DNA of 64,000 bases from Prinsepia uniflora (Eukaryota; Streptophyta; Magnoliopsida; Rosales; Rosaceae). This document shows, piece by piece, positions 45,670 through 58,552 of this stretch. The position numbers were made by a program, and so were the translations under genes. Below the pieces are notes generated by a model. The model was not told the origin of the DNA and made no database searches. It was given only the letters and a program-made list of their open reading frames with translations. The stretch lies in assembly GCA_032719365.1 (NCBI GenBank), contig CM064870.1, positions 39,402,194 to 39,466,193 of the forward strand. Direction: 5' to 3'. How positions within the stretch are numbered: the first letter of the stretch is position 1; each line of letters starts with the position of its first letter.

Positions 45670-48572
45670 TGTAACAACCCGTCCCGAGAATTGGGATTAG
45701 TAGAGTGATTAAGGTGTGATTAGTGAGGGTAATCAAGGGTTAGGTGGTCCCGAGGGGTCCGGGAACTTAGAATGACGATTTTGCCCCTGGGTCGGGCAGA
45801 AATGTTGACTTTTACTTCGGGTGGTCAATTGGGGATTGACTAGTGACCAGAACGTAGTTTAGGTTGTCACGAATCCTTAGGCTGGTGGCACGCCCGATTC
45901 CGACATCCGAGGAGGAAGTTGTGATGTTCGGAAGGTCGAGGGCATAACCGTAATTTTGGTAAAATAGGGGGAAAAGTTGACTTTTTGTATAATCGAGTTT
46001 TGGTAGGTTGACCTAGGATGGCTAGATAGTTCTTGTCGTCCTGAGTTCGATGACAGGCGGCACGTATTCATCGGACTTACGAGGTGAGAGTTACGGGTCT
46101 AGGAAGTTTCGGTAAAACTGTAAAAATGTGTTAAACAGAAGGGTGTTTTAGTCTTTTTGGGTTTATGGGGATTCGTGCAGAGAGAGAGGAATGGACGGCT
46201 GGGGTTAAAGCAGATGGGATATAGATTGAAGGGAGGGTGACACATGGCAAAGGGCTAGAGGATTCTGGTGGAATCCTGTGTGTTCACAGCCCAATCATTT
46301 GGGTGGAACCGTGCATACCCGTGTTTGTTCTTCGACAAACACAGAGAAACAGAGTGTGAGAATTGAGGGGAATTGATCGATCTGGGTGCAAGGGTGAGTG
46401 ATTAGCGAGTTGTGAGAGTGACAGTGAGGCAGGGCGGAGCTGGTGGTCGTGATTTGGCGGTGCAATCGTGCACGGCGGAGCTGCACTCGAAGGTGAGTTT
46501 CCTGTGCTCTGTTTTCCCGTGGGAATTCAATTTGAAAGTCGTGAGTCTAGGCTTAGAGTCGAAGTGATTGGAGGTCAGGGTTATGTTCAGGGAGGTCCTA
46601 GGAATGATTTGTGGTGGTCGCCGTGACGGGGGTGTCCACGGCGGAGCTCAGTCGCAGAGGGGTGCTCTGTTGCTCTGTTTCGGCTGTGAGCTTCGAACTC
46701 AAAGTCGACGAGTTTGGGGCTGAGTCGAAGGTAGAGGAGGTGTGGTCTAGGTTCAGTGAAGCCTTACGGATCGTCTGGTGTTGCCACCGTGACGGGAGGT
46801 GACCGGAGTTGAGGAGTCGTGAAACAGGGGGACATTTAGCCGTCTGGTTTTGAGCTTAGTCGACGGGCTAGGGACAGCGTCGAGGTGAACGGAGTTGGGG
46901 ATTGGATTCGTGGTGTCTGGACGAAGCTGCTGGTGAAGGAAGGGATCGAATTGGTGGCCGGACGGCGGAGATCAAGTCTCGCCGGTTCAGCCTGCGACGG
47001 CCGGTTCAGCACAGGTTGAAGGAGGTACTGTAGCTGGCGCGTGGGGCCACGCGCAGCCACTTTGGGCGGCGCGTGGAGGCGCGTGCAGCGGTTCTGGGAG
47101 AAACAGTCAACTTGACTTTTGGTCTAGGAGTTGTGTTGAGTTCAATGGAGTTGGTTTCGAGGCAATCGGATGTCGTTTGAGTGTAGTTCCGCGAGGGTGA
47201 AGGTTTAGGGTCCCGGGGTTCTAGGTCATCGGTTCGGGGATTTTTGAGGGAATTTAGGAGAATGTTTGTAGATGTATTAGTGACGTAATTTGAAAGTGTT
47301 TGACAGGATCGGGATTACCCGAGGAAGCCGAGGAACGGGCTGGACGTTCGGGACGCGAGTAGGGCTCAGTACTGTGAGTGGACCCCTTTTTCTAAACTCG
47401 ATCATGCATAACTGTTTCTATATACGTTTTGATTATTGCATAGGTTATGATGGTTTTACTTGATTATACGTGATTGAGATATTTGCAAGTTTTTCGAGAC
47501 ATTTTCGGGATTTTGCACGTTTTTCGAGAAAATGCTGGTTTCGGATTTTGATGACACATTTGGGGATTTCCACCTATAAAGGTTTTCTGATAATGATAAA
47601 TGGGTTATGAAATATAATTTGTGATTACATATGATTTTGGTATGAAAATGGATATTTTCCGGATTTGGGTTCAGAATGACGGTTCTGGATGCCGGAAGGG
47701 CTTCGGACCAGTGATTTCGGATTCGGGTTTGGATGAGGATTTGGTAAATGATTTTCAAATGGTTTTGGGATTGGATTTGCTGGATCTGGATATTGGGTTT
47801 AAAGACCCGGATATATGTGACGGGGGACCGGCCGGATTGGGTTTAAAGACCCGGATTGAGTTTAAAGACTCGGGAGTTTAAAGACTCGGATATATATATA
47901 TATTGATTTCCCCCGTAGGCCTTGAGTTTAAAGACTCGGGAGTTTAAAGACTCGGATATGATTAAGGCCTGGATTGAGTTTAAAGACTCGGGAGTTTAAA
48001 GACTCGGATAGATCCAGCAGGTTTGATCGGGACATTTATGAGTTAATGTTCATGGTTTATGATACAGTTTTCTGATACTCATGTTATGGTTTCTTATGAT
48101 ATTTTATAGTATTTCTGTTTCTTATGATGTTTTATAATGATTATTTTATAACTGTGTTCATAACTGTTGGTTATGCATGTGGTTTCAAAACGGAGGGTTA
48201 AACTCGGTTTTCTTGTAAAATGGTTTTTGAACTTTTTGTACTTTCTGGTCCACTCACACTTTTGGTTTTTAAATTGCCCTCCAGGTTGTGGAGCTAGCGC
48301 GGGGTCTTGACGTCGAGGCAGTGTCCAAGGCATAGAAGTGACGTGAGGGATCCTAGAAGAGTTTAAAGGCTTCTGTGTGCGTGTACTTTATCGGTTTTTA
48401 TTTTCCTTGTAATTTAGTGCTATGCTCTGTAAACGATAAGGTTGGGATATTTTGTAGTTACTCCTGCGTCTGACTGGGTTCGAGTGAGTTTTACTTGAGT
48501 TTTGTGTCGGGGAGTCAGACGGGAGCGGGATTTACCTCGGGTTTCGGGGTGAAACCGGGGTGGGTCCTGACA
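45670..48572 (+). mobile_element. Solo LTR C
   Basis: This 2903-bp LTR runs from TGTAACAACCCGTCC to GGGTCCTGACA, with a perfect CGGTG target duplication (45665-45669 and 48573-48577). No interior remains. It is diverged from B: the palindrome region is decayed (46231-46256), and the 3'-end stem is GTCTGACT (48468-48475) with AGTCAGAC (48513-48520) and a 37-nt loop. It contains an unusual array of TTTAAAGAC units (47798-48003). Confidence 0.94.
47798..48003 (+). repeat. TTTAAAGAC-unit repeat array in LTR C
   Basis: Eight occurrences of TTTAAAGAC, most inside GAGTTTAAAGACTCGG (itself nearly palindromic), at irregular 15-50 bp spacing. They occupy the same place in the LTR as the 30-bp minisatellite of G and K. 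Confidence 0.85.
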
Positions 48573-48665
48573 CGGTGCCCAGTTGAGTCATATGTTCGGG
48601 CACGAGACCCAGTTACTTTACGGTTTATGATTTCGGGTCAGGGACCCTACGTGGATTTCCAAGTT

Positions 48666-48835
48666 CATGATGGTTTATGGGAACCGGCATGAACTCTGGA
48701 AAGGTCATTGTGGTTCATGACGGTTTATGGGAACCGGCATGAACCTTTGTCAGGTCATTATGGTACATGACGGTTTATGGGAACCGGGCATGGATGTTAT
48801 GGATCATGACGGTTCAAGGGAACCGGGCATGAACG
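48666..48835 (+). repeat. ~50-bp tandem repeat in LTR B
   Basis: Four units around GACGGTTTATGGGAACCGG, the last shorter. Reversed copies of the same unit occur in LTR D (51760-51895). Confidence 0.8.
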
Positions 48836-49527
48836 TTTATGTTATGTATATATATGTATTCATATACCTTCCTTTACTTCTATTATCTCCTCCGGGGGGG
48901 TCGTTGGCCTGGGTGGACCCCGGAGTAGTCACAGAGCACCGACTGAGTGGAGTCACCCCCCAGTTGGGTTCCTTACTCTCAGGAAGGCTCTGATTACTAT
49001 TACCTCGGGTAGGGTCAGTGGTCTGCGGACATTGATCTTGACTTTGAGAAGACTCGGATTGAGACCTGGGTAGCACGCGCGTAGCTTTGGAAACCGTGAC
49101 AGGATTGGTTGTGTGAATTATATGTATATATGATGTATGCTATATGAGATATATGATATGTGATATGCACAGGTTTTGGGCAGTGGCCCATGTACGTGGT
49201 TTTACTATGGTTTGGGCTGAGTCTCGTATGGTCGTTTTCATTATAATTCTTTCAATATTGGTTTTGGGCTTAGCTCCCACATATGGTTTCTTTTGGTTAA
49301 ATGGTTTTCGAATGCATGCATGCTTTTTAGTGAAGGGTACAAATGTCTTCTCGTTAAAATGTTTTTATAAACTCTTGTTTTGTCCACTCACAGATTTTAA
49401 TGTTTTGACTGCCCTTCAGGTTGACATCAGATTGTGGACTGTAGCAGAGACTGAGATATCACATACCTCCTCCAGATCCTGGCGTACTCTGATAGCCCGG
49501 GAGGGCAAAGGTCGGAAATATCCCTTG

Positions 49528-49546
49528 TCTGACACTTCGTGTCAGA
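49528..49546 (+). promoter_or_regulatory. LTR 3'-end hairpin, LTR B
   Basis: Perfect arms TCTGACAC and GTGTCAGA with loop TTC, about 55 bp from the LTR end. Confidence 0.65.
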
Positions 49547-51010
49547 CGGGAGCAGGGTCATCCCGCACTAATCCCGGGGGGATTGGGATGGGTTCTGTCA
49601 ACCCGTACTCAATACCAGTACGCAATCACAATCAACATCAAACAGCATTACTCACAAGTGCACAATCAATCACATAATCACATCCGCACTACGCGTAGGC
49701 CATATCATGTGCCTCAGTCGTCTGGAAAGCCACCCCTAGCTCAGACTTTCCAAGCACGCATAACCCCGAGCATCAGTCGTCTGGGAATTACCCCAGGCTC
49801 CGACTGCCTGGGAACACATATCACCCCGAGCATCAGCCGTCTAGGAAACACCCTGAGCTTCGGCTGCTTGGGAATAATCACAATCATATCCCCCGAGCTC
49901 CGGTCATCTGGGAAATACCCCTAGCTTCGACCGACTAGGAACTCACAAGCACAATGAAAACTATCCTGGGATTACATCCCAAAATATTTCAATCAAATCC
50001 TTGACTTCAAACCAAGTCAAAATCATTCCCGACAGTGTCTCAAGCCCAAACCATTTACACGTAAATCCGTAAAATCTCATTTGAAATCATTAAAATAATC
50101 CAGAAATCATCCTTGACTCACCAATTAAGTCAAAATATCCTTTTTGAAACCTTTTTTACTCCGGGCCTAGCCCAAAACATCATTTGCGCATTCCTCGTAA
50201 AATGTGCCCGAAAGACCAATTAAAATAATCATTAAATCACAAATAATCATGCCAAATCACCATGACATCATTGCAAACTAAATCATGCAATCAATCATAT
50301 AAAACATTTAACTATGCATGCATAACAGTTTATAAAACAAACGTCCACTCACACACCGTCCGAACCGCTCGATTATGAGCTGCACGCTTTTCTGTAATTT
50401 CCAGAAATCCCGAATCCTGTCAAACAACATCATTATGGATCACTAATGAATCCAATAACAGCATATTAAACTCCCCCAATTTTCTGGGAATTAAATATGA
50501 ATTTAAAACGTAACCTAATTCTTCGGACCCTCGAAACAATATCGAAACGGTGTCCGATCGACTTGAAACCAATGCCAAAATATTCGTTACATTGAATAGA
50601 GTAAAACATCTGTTGAACACTTCCCCAGAAAACTCACCACACGTCGCTGCAAGTGGCTGCGCGTGAAAGCCACGCGCTAGGGAACAGTGTCGTCGTTCCC
50701 ACCTGTATCACTGTTATACGGGTCTACAACCCGTGACAGGATCCGACTCATTCTCTTTCAATTCGACCATAATTTCTTCGATTATTTCAACCAATACCTT
50801 GTAATCACTTCGAATTAGAGTATTGTATCCTTAAATTCATACGATTTAGATTAAAACTACCAATCTCAAATTTGATGCCCGTTAAATTCAAAATCCCAAT
50901 TCAACTAATTTGACTTAAATTGTACATTCTAATTAATCAGGAAGTCACAGAGGAATTGACAGGACTCATCCCAATCCCCCCGGGATTAGTGCGGGATGAC
51001 CCTGCTCCCG

Positions 51011-51029
51011 TCTGACACGAAGTGTCAGA
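51011..51029 (-). promoter_or_regulatory. LTR 3'-end hairpin, LTR D
   Basis: Arms TCTGACAC and GTGTCAGA, loop GAA. The same stem occurs in H and in B (reversed). Confidence 0.65.
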
Positions 51030-51210
51030 CAAGGGATATTTCCGACCTTTGCCCTCCCGGGCTATCAGAGTATGCCAGGATCCGAAGGAGGTATGTGATA
51101 TCTCGGTCTCTGCTACAGTCCACATCCGCTGTCAACCTGAAGGGTATTAAAAACAGAAAGACTGTGAGTGGACAAAAATAAAGAATTTATAAAAACATTT
51201 CATCAAAGAC

Positions 51211-51217
51211 CTTTATA
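51211..51217 (-). promoter_or_regulatory. TATA-like box, LTR D
   Basis: The minus strand reads GGGTATAAAGG, at the conserved distance from the LTR end. Confidence 0.45.
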
Positions 51218-53344
51218 CCCTCCACTAAAAAGCATGCATGCATAATAAAACCATTTATCCAAACACATATGTTAAAACATCCACAATTAGGGTCTCAGCC
51301 CCAAAATTCTGTAAATACAAGTTATACGGGCTCCTGCCCAAAACCATTTACAGAAAACCATAACACAGTGAACATATGAGGGATCTCAACCCAAATCCAT
51401 TTATCATTATAAACACAATTTTCCAAAACCAATTGAAATCATGTTTATCCATTATATTCATATCCAGAACCTGTCACGGTAAAATAGAGCTACACGTGTG
51501 CTAACCGGGGTCTCAAACCCAAGTCTCTCCAGGGTCCACCCAGGTCAATGTCCGTAGATCAATGACCCTCCCTGAAGGTAACGAACCATGCCCATCCTGA
51601 GAGTAAGGAACCCAACTGGGGGCCGACTCCACTCAGTCAGTGCTCCGTGACTACTCCGGGGTCCACCCAGGCCAACGACCCTCCCTGGAGGAGACAATCA
51701 TATATAAAGGATGGAGTATGAAAAACCTTTTGAAATCATTCTTGAAACCTTTCAAGGATTCATGCCCGGCCCCCATAAGCCCTCATGAACCATAAAATCC
51801 TTTCATGGGTTCATGCCGGTTCCCATAAACCGTCATGACCCGTAAATCCATTTCAAGGGTTCATGCCGGTTCCCATAAACCGTCATGAACCATAAAAACC
51901 ATTTGTAATACATAACTGGGCCCTAGGCCCGAATCCACATAGAAACTGGACCTCAAGTCCGAATCGTAAACCAATTGGGCCTCCGGCCCGATTCCGTAAA
52001 TCAAATGGACCTCAAGTCCGAGAATTACCTTTTCAAATCCAAAATCATTTCATTAAATTATTTCCAAATCATAAGAATGAAAAATCGGAGTAAAACCGGA
52101 AAACCTCGATTTACGTGCAAGCACGTAAATCGCCTCGAAATACGTGAAACCATATAATTCACAAATGTCCAAATCAACATTATCAAATCATATTCATAAT
52201 CCATTTGGAAATCCAAAACCATTTCAGTTAGACCAATAAAGACGTACGGACCCGTATAGGCACCGTATAGAGCCGAAACCTCGAAATACGTGCCTATACG
52301 TAACCACACATCCAAATGCACTCATGGCATCACAAACAATTATTTAAAACATATAATAAACATTTATGCATGCACCAATTTAGAAAACAAGGTCCACTCA
52401 CAGACCGTCCGAAGCCGCGCCTCGATACGCGTGCCATACAGCTCCCCGAGCCGATCACCGTCACCGGGACTTCCAAACCTGTCCAAATTAATTTAGAGGG
52501 TTACTAACTACTTATATAACCCCTCACTAAAGCCCCGTAATTTTCCGGAATTTCTAACTATTTTTAAAACCGAACCTAAACCTTCTGATGCCCCGAAACA
52601 TATCGAGACGGTGTCCGATCGACTCGAAACCAGTCCCAAAATGTTCGTTACATCGAATAGATGATTTCGTATGTTGGAACCTTCCTCAAATTGTGTGCCA
52701 CGTGCCCCAAGAAGCCACTGCGCGTGGGCTTCACGCGCCCTGCACAGTGTCACCAGCTCCAGCGATCGAACCGGTCCGGGCCGGCCGGTCCGGTCCAACC
52801 CCTGCAACTGGACCGGCGTAACCGGTCCAGACCTCCTTCTCCCTCATTTTTCATCTGTTTTCTTCCAATCCAATCCCCAAATTCCTATTTTAATGTTTTC
52901 TATCAATTCCAATTAATAAAACTAACTAAAACACCTTAAATCCTATCCAAGAACAAAGAGGCTCACGGCCTCTGTTTTCACGGCCACCCTCACGGCCTCC
53001 TCCACCGTGAACCAGCCTCCAAAACATCTTAAAACTATCCTAGCAACCTAATCAACTCATCCTAATCGTCCAACAGCCACCATAATATCAAAATCAAATT
53101 GAAAATGGGAATTGGGCCTTACCGAGCACCCTCTTGGGTTTGTCTCCTCCAAGCAGCCGTACACGGCGGTTCTGGCCGCCCAGGCCGGCCACCAACATCC
53201 AACATCCTCCCCTCACTCTCCTGGTTTCTCAGATGTCCATGGGTGAAGGTTTGGATTGGATTGGTTTGGGTACAAAGGATGAGATCGGGTGGGTTTGGAA
53301 ATGGAAAGAAATGATCGATGCATGTATGTAAGGGAAGGGCCAGT

Positions 53345-53370
53345 GGATGGGTGACACTTGTCACTCATCC
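53345..53370. promoter_or_regulatory. Conserved 26-bp LTR palindrome, LTR D copy
   Basis: The arms are GGATGGGTGACAC and TTGTCACTCATCC, followed by ATTGG. Confidence 0.6.
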
Positions 53371-54649
53371 ATTGGGCCTTGGGATAAAATCTGGGCCCCA
53401 CTAAAGTCCAAAACTCAAGTCGTCTCGTAAAACGCGCAATAGTACTTTCGTACTTCCGTGAACCGTAACTTCTCCGTCGAACGTCCGAATTAGACGTGTC
53501 GCCTGTCTACGGGTTCGTATCGTCCTTATCTACGTAACGGTCCTTGGCCCTCGGCCATCGGACATCCCGGTCAAAAAGTCAACTTTTGACCCCTTTTAAC
53601 CGAAATTACCAAAATGCCCCTAAACTTCCAAACGTCATAACTTCCTCCTCGAATGTCGGAATTGAACGTGCCACCTGTCTATGAACTCGTGACGTCACGA
53701 ACTACGTCGCGGTCATCGGTCAAAGTCCATTTGACCGTTCGAATGAAAAGTCAACGTTTTGCCACCATCAGGGGCAAAACGGTCATTTCGCATCGTTCAT
53801 CCGATTTCGCTTTACTAATCACGGATTAGCCTCACTAATCGTGATTAGTCACCAATCTAATCATGGAATTTGGGACGGGTCATTACAGGAATCCTATGAA
53901 CAAAATTTCGACATCAATTACATCACTTCTTACCTTGAATTAATCCAACCAAACCTCAAATTTTCAGCAATGTCGCAAGGCTCGTTCTCAGTCAAATCTC
54001 CATCAATTCTCTTCCCGTTTGATTTGGTTCGAGTCGTTTGGCTCCCAGAAGGCTTAATCTCAACTTAATTTCACTTCAATTGGTCCAACACTTGAAAATC
54101 GAGATTCAAGTGCCCAAAATCTCGTTTCGGGTTTTCTCTCGGGTTTGTGAGTTTTCTTTCAGTTTTCTCACCTCTTTCTTCTCGTATTTCACTCTATAAT
54201 TCCCTTTTATTCTCTCTGTTGAGTCTCTCCACGTCTGGGGTTAATCGTTCAATATATATGTATGTGTTTGTTTACATTCGTCTTCAATGAAGATTTCACT
54301 TATCTTCATTGATTTCAAACGGAAACCAATGCCACTAATCCCATTTTCTAAGTGACAAATGTCACTCAACAATCCTATAGCTGACTCATGATTTGGCTAC
54401 AGTAAATGACCGTTTTACCCTTACCAAAAAAATGACCAAAATGCCCCTCGTCGTTCGAGACCCATAACTTTTCCATCCGGACTCTGATTTACGCATGCCA
54501 CCAGTCCACGAACTCAACATCTCGAGGCCTACCCAACGGTCTTTACGAAAAGTCCAAAAAGTCAACTTTTATCCCCATAACCAAGGGCAAAGTCGTCATT
54601 TTACATTCAACTTTCAAATTTATATTTCTCGAATTTTCAGGGCGTCACA

Positions 54650-55846
54650 TAATTTATAATTAATACTTTATTATATTATTAAAAAATATATTAAAAAGTA
54701 AAAAAAAATATTAAGAAAAATATATTATAGCCCTTCATTTCTATAAATTATAAAATATAACTCTATAATATTTATTAAAAAAATTAGTCTTTAAAATTTT
54801 AAGTTTTGTTTTTTTTAATGGAAATTTTGATTTAGATAACCTTTTAGGATTCTACTAGCAATTAGGCCCGCGCGTTGCCGCGGGGCTGTTGAATTGATTA
54901 TGAAGATAAATATTTACATGTTTTGTATTACTAATTTTCCGTAAATGAGTAGTAAAAGCAAGATCTCTGTCAAAACTGTTATTTAAATCTATCATCCATT
55001 ATCAAATAAGCGTTTTCGCTCTAAACAGACCTTTTCATTAAAGTTGTTATCACAATCAATGATTCTAAGTTCTAAACATAATAAAAATTGTAGAAACTCA
55101 TATGCATAAGGTGGTAATTTATTAGAAAAAAATCCATACGCAAACGGTGGTAGTTTAACCGGAAAATCTTGACAGAACTTACACATCAGATAATATATAT
55201 ATAATATATAATATATAACATAACATATAATATAATATATAATTTTGAATAGTATAAAATATATATATAATATATAATAGTATATAATATATATAATTTC
55301 GATTTAACATTGATCGGTGAACAGTGATTGAAATAGTATAAAACACTATAGATGAATAGTGATCGGTGAACAGTGAGGCTACATGTGTCTAGCAAGGGTA
55401 TAACTGTAACTTCACTATTCATAACAAAAAAGAGAGCATAATTGGTATCTCTTTTAGTATAGGTATAATCGGGTCTTTACATCTATGATTATAAAGTTCA
55501 TATATTATTGTAAGTTCAAATGGGCCAAGGATCCTACATATTGAAACCAGTTATGAAAATATCGACAATATCGCCGATATATCGGTCGATATGTCGTCAA
55601 ATTTAGCCGGCGACACGTAAGAGGAGGAAAGAATTGAGCGAAATATCAACATTTTTCCTTATTTTAAGCTCATTGATCTCCTTATTTCATTAAAACGATC
55701 GAGATAGGGCCAAATTTCATGAAAATCAGACGTAAAACCATTGAGTTTCAGTCGAGTCATGCCGCGCGGGTCAAAAAACCTGAATCGCAGACCCGCGCGA
55801 GGTAGAAGATGATTCTCTTAAGTTCGTATGTATACTTTATATATTA
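54650..55846. other. AT-rich background, no gene seen
   Basis: This is the continuation of the background interrupted by LTR A. It includes a GC-rich palindrome CCCGCG-6 nt-CGCGGG at 54867-54884 standing out from AT-rich surroundings. There is a TA-rich tract at 55190-55300, two copies of GATCGGTGAACAGTGA (55312-55327, 55361-55376) and a TATCGnnnATATCG-like palindromic stretch at 55559-55596. No coding potential is recognised. Confidence 0.65.
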
Positions 55847-58552
55847 TGACAGGACCTCGTCCCAACTGGTCGTCAAAAACCGTGCCCGGTCCTGCTCCCG
55901 TCTGACAAGTCAACCAAAGGTCCGAAACTACCCTTCAGTGCTTGCTAGACAAGGGATGTTTGTGCTGATTTCTGCTGCTGCCACTGCCTCACGATCAGTC
56001 CCGAACGTCGTACCACGGCCTGGAGGGTCACAAAACAGAAAAGGTGTGAGTGGACAAAAATGACCTCTGATAAAAACATTTACCAAAATTATATTCTTAC
56101 CCTCCAATTTTCACAAACTTGCATGCATATTGTAAAACATGAGTAATAGTATGAAATCATTCAAGTATGTACAGTGGACCAATAAAATCAAAACATATTT
56201 TCCCATGGTCCGTAAAACTCATGTTCACCAAATCAGTTCATGTTATAAAACATCAAATTCCGGCTCTCAGGCCAAAACATGTGAAAACATAATCACCTGG
56301 CCACAAAGACCAAAAACCCGTACTCAATACCGGTACGTCATCACAAACAACATCAATAAGCACTATTCACAAGTGCACAGTAAATCAATCTGCACTTCTC
56401 ACAAGTGCACAGTATATCACACAATCACATCTGCACTACTTACAAGTGTTGCACTACGCGTAGGCCAAAATCCAGCCACTCTCTCGGGAACAGACACCTC
56501 TGGGATCAACCCTCGGGCTCAGTCACATCTGGGTGAACACATCCCCAGGCTCAGACCCATCCGAGTGGTACATCCAGGCTCAGTCACGTCCGAGAAGCTG
56601 ACTACCATAGGATCAACTCCCGATCCTACAATCACATCCCCCAAGCTCCGGTCGTCTGGGTAATCCCCCCAAGCTCCGACCGTCTGGGCATTTCACAATC
56701 ACAATGAAAACCATCTCGGGAATTACATCCCAAAACATTTCAATCAAATCTTGTCTTCATACAAAGTCAAGATCATTCCCGACTGGGTCTCAAGCCCCAA
56801 AATACCATTTACACATAAACCGTTAAAATCACTTTTTAAAACAATAAAATAATCCAGAAATCATCATTGACTTACCAACTAAGTCCAAATATCATTTTAG
56901 AAATCCTTTTGACTCCGGGCCTAGCCCAAAACATCATTTACACGTTCCTCGTAAAACATGCCCGAAAGACTGATTAAAATAATCATAAAATCACAAGAAA
57001 TCATTAATTTCAACAAATTCCCAAGTGACTCCAAATCCGAGTCAAAATCACTATCCACTTGGGTCTCACGCCCAAAATATCATTTTCACGCAAATCCATG
57101 CGTCTGCAACCTTAGTTGCCATTTTCACGTAAGTCCATGAAACCGATCCTTGACTCATTCCCGAGTCAATACATCATTTTTCAATCCATGACTCATAATC
57201 CGAGTCCAAACTTCATTTTCAATTAAATTCAATACCGGACTCATAACCCGAGTCCAAACATCATTTTGACCAAATTCATAATTTCTCGAAATTCGTGCCA
57301 AAATATAATAATATAATAATCCATAAAATCGAGAAATCACCAGATTGAAACGTCAATCATGCCAAAGCATATAAAATCATATAATAAGGCATTTAAATCA
57401 TATATGCATGCATCACGGTTAGAAAACCAAAAGTCCACTCACACACACACACCGTCCAAAACGATCCGTTTCCGAGCTCCACGTTTTTCCGTAAATTCTG
57501 GAAATCACAACTCCTGTCCAAAATCATTATAGAGGGTTACTAACATCTCAAAATACTTCATATAATTTTCCCCAATTTTTCTGGAATTTAAATACGTATT
57601 TTTAACGTAAAACAAAACTTCGGATACGCGGAACATTAACGAAAGATATCTGATTTCCTCGACACCAGCGTCAAAATGTTCGTTACAATGAGAGGATTCA
57701 AAGTCATATTGACCTCACCTTGAAACTAGGTCGTACGCGCCCTCACGCGCCGCCGTGAGTGGCTGCGTGTGAAACCCACGCGCCAGCTACAGTAGTCGTC
57801 GTCCTCACCCGTTTCCTCTGTAAACGGGTCCTGCAACCCGCGTATCAACCCGGTTAATTTCTTATCAATTCGACACTATTTTCATCAATTGAACATTCAG
57901 TCAGCTTCTATTCATGTCTAATTAGAGTTCTGAAACAACAATAACACGAAACCTTACCTTAAACCATAAGATCAAAGATAATCATTCGAAGAACATTCGA
58001 ACCCTGTTCATCATTCGAAGTCCTTCAATGTCACACGATTTCCTTCAATTGATGCAACCAGAAGCTTCAATGGACTCAGTTAAACACATTCCCCAACTCA
58101 ATTGCATCAATCCAAGCCTCAAATCCCACAACTCAAGCTCGAAATTTCAGTAACCTCAGTCCTTCAGTTCTACCTCAAATGGACCTCAATTCTCTTCGTT
58201 TTTTATCTGAAACAACTCGTCACAACCTCAGGAAGCTAAATGAAGCTTCAATTTCGATCCTCACAGCTCAATTCTCAACATTCGAATTTCCCCCCTAATT
58301 TTCTGAAATTCGAATTCCAGCCCCCCAGCTCTCAATCAATCCCTCGTGTTCTCCCAATTCAATTCAGTCTAATTGAACTCACAATTTCTCACTCTCTGGT
58401 TCAGAAATGGAAGAGGGATGAAGGTTGGAAGAAAATTGGATTGTTGATTGTACACGGTTAAGAAAACAGAAGAGATTAATGGAAACTAAAGGATTTAACA
58501 ATTAATTAAAAAAATAATAAAACATCATTATGATGTTTACCTCAAAACATGG

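Larger units (their letters stand above)
43581..49600 (+). mobile_element. Solo LTR B, split by LTR C
   Basis: It starts TGTAACGACCCGTCC, ends GGGTTCTGTCA and is flanked by perfect ACCCG copies (43576-43580, 49601-49605). After removal of C (45670-48572 and one target copy) it is about 3.1 kb with no interior. Its first 450 bp hold two diverged copies of a block containing TGACGTCACGAGTTC-type sequence. It has the palindrome at 44107-44132 and a perfect-stem hairpin at 49528-49546. Homology to the coding element's LTR (59686 onward) is plain in the first 450 bp. Confidence 0.93.
50957..53887 (-). mobile_element. Solo LTR D
   Basis: This 2931-bp minus-oriented LTR starts (3' end) TGACAGGACTC and ends with TGTAATGACCC on the minus strand. 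The GGAAT target duplication is perfect (50952-50956, 53888-53892). It lies inside LTR A. It has a perfect hairpin (51011-51029), TATA-like box (51211-51217) and palindrome (53345-53370). It resembles LTR B and the H LTRs closely. Confidence 0.94.
43104..54649 (-). mobile_element. Solo LTR A, in three pieces (host of B, C, D)
   Basis: Pieces 43104-43580, 49606-50956 and 53893-54649 join to about 2585 bp of one minus-oriented LTR. It starts (3' end) TGACAGGACCC and ends GGCGTCACA, flanked by CAATT and TAATT. No PBS or interior is attached. Joined, it shares order and wording with LTR E (55847 onward), for example the ACGTTTTTC/ACGCTTTTC block after the TGCATGCAT motif. The 3'-end stem has arms TGTCTGAC (43155-43162) and GTCAGACA (43200-43207) with a 37-nt loop. 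Confidence 0.88.

Noticed and set aside
49144..49677. 177-codon open frame crossing the end of LTR B
   Set aside because: It runs over the LTR end, target duplication and into LTR A, so it is an accident of insertion. No domain.
56139..56663. 174-codon open frame
   Set aside because: It lies wholly inside LTR E, antisense to the LTR, and covers tandem-like GTACTCAATAC sequence. No homology recognised.
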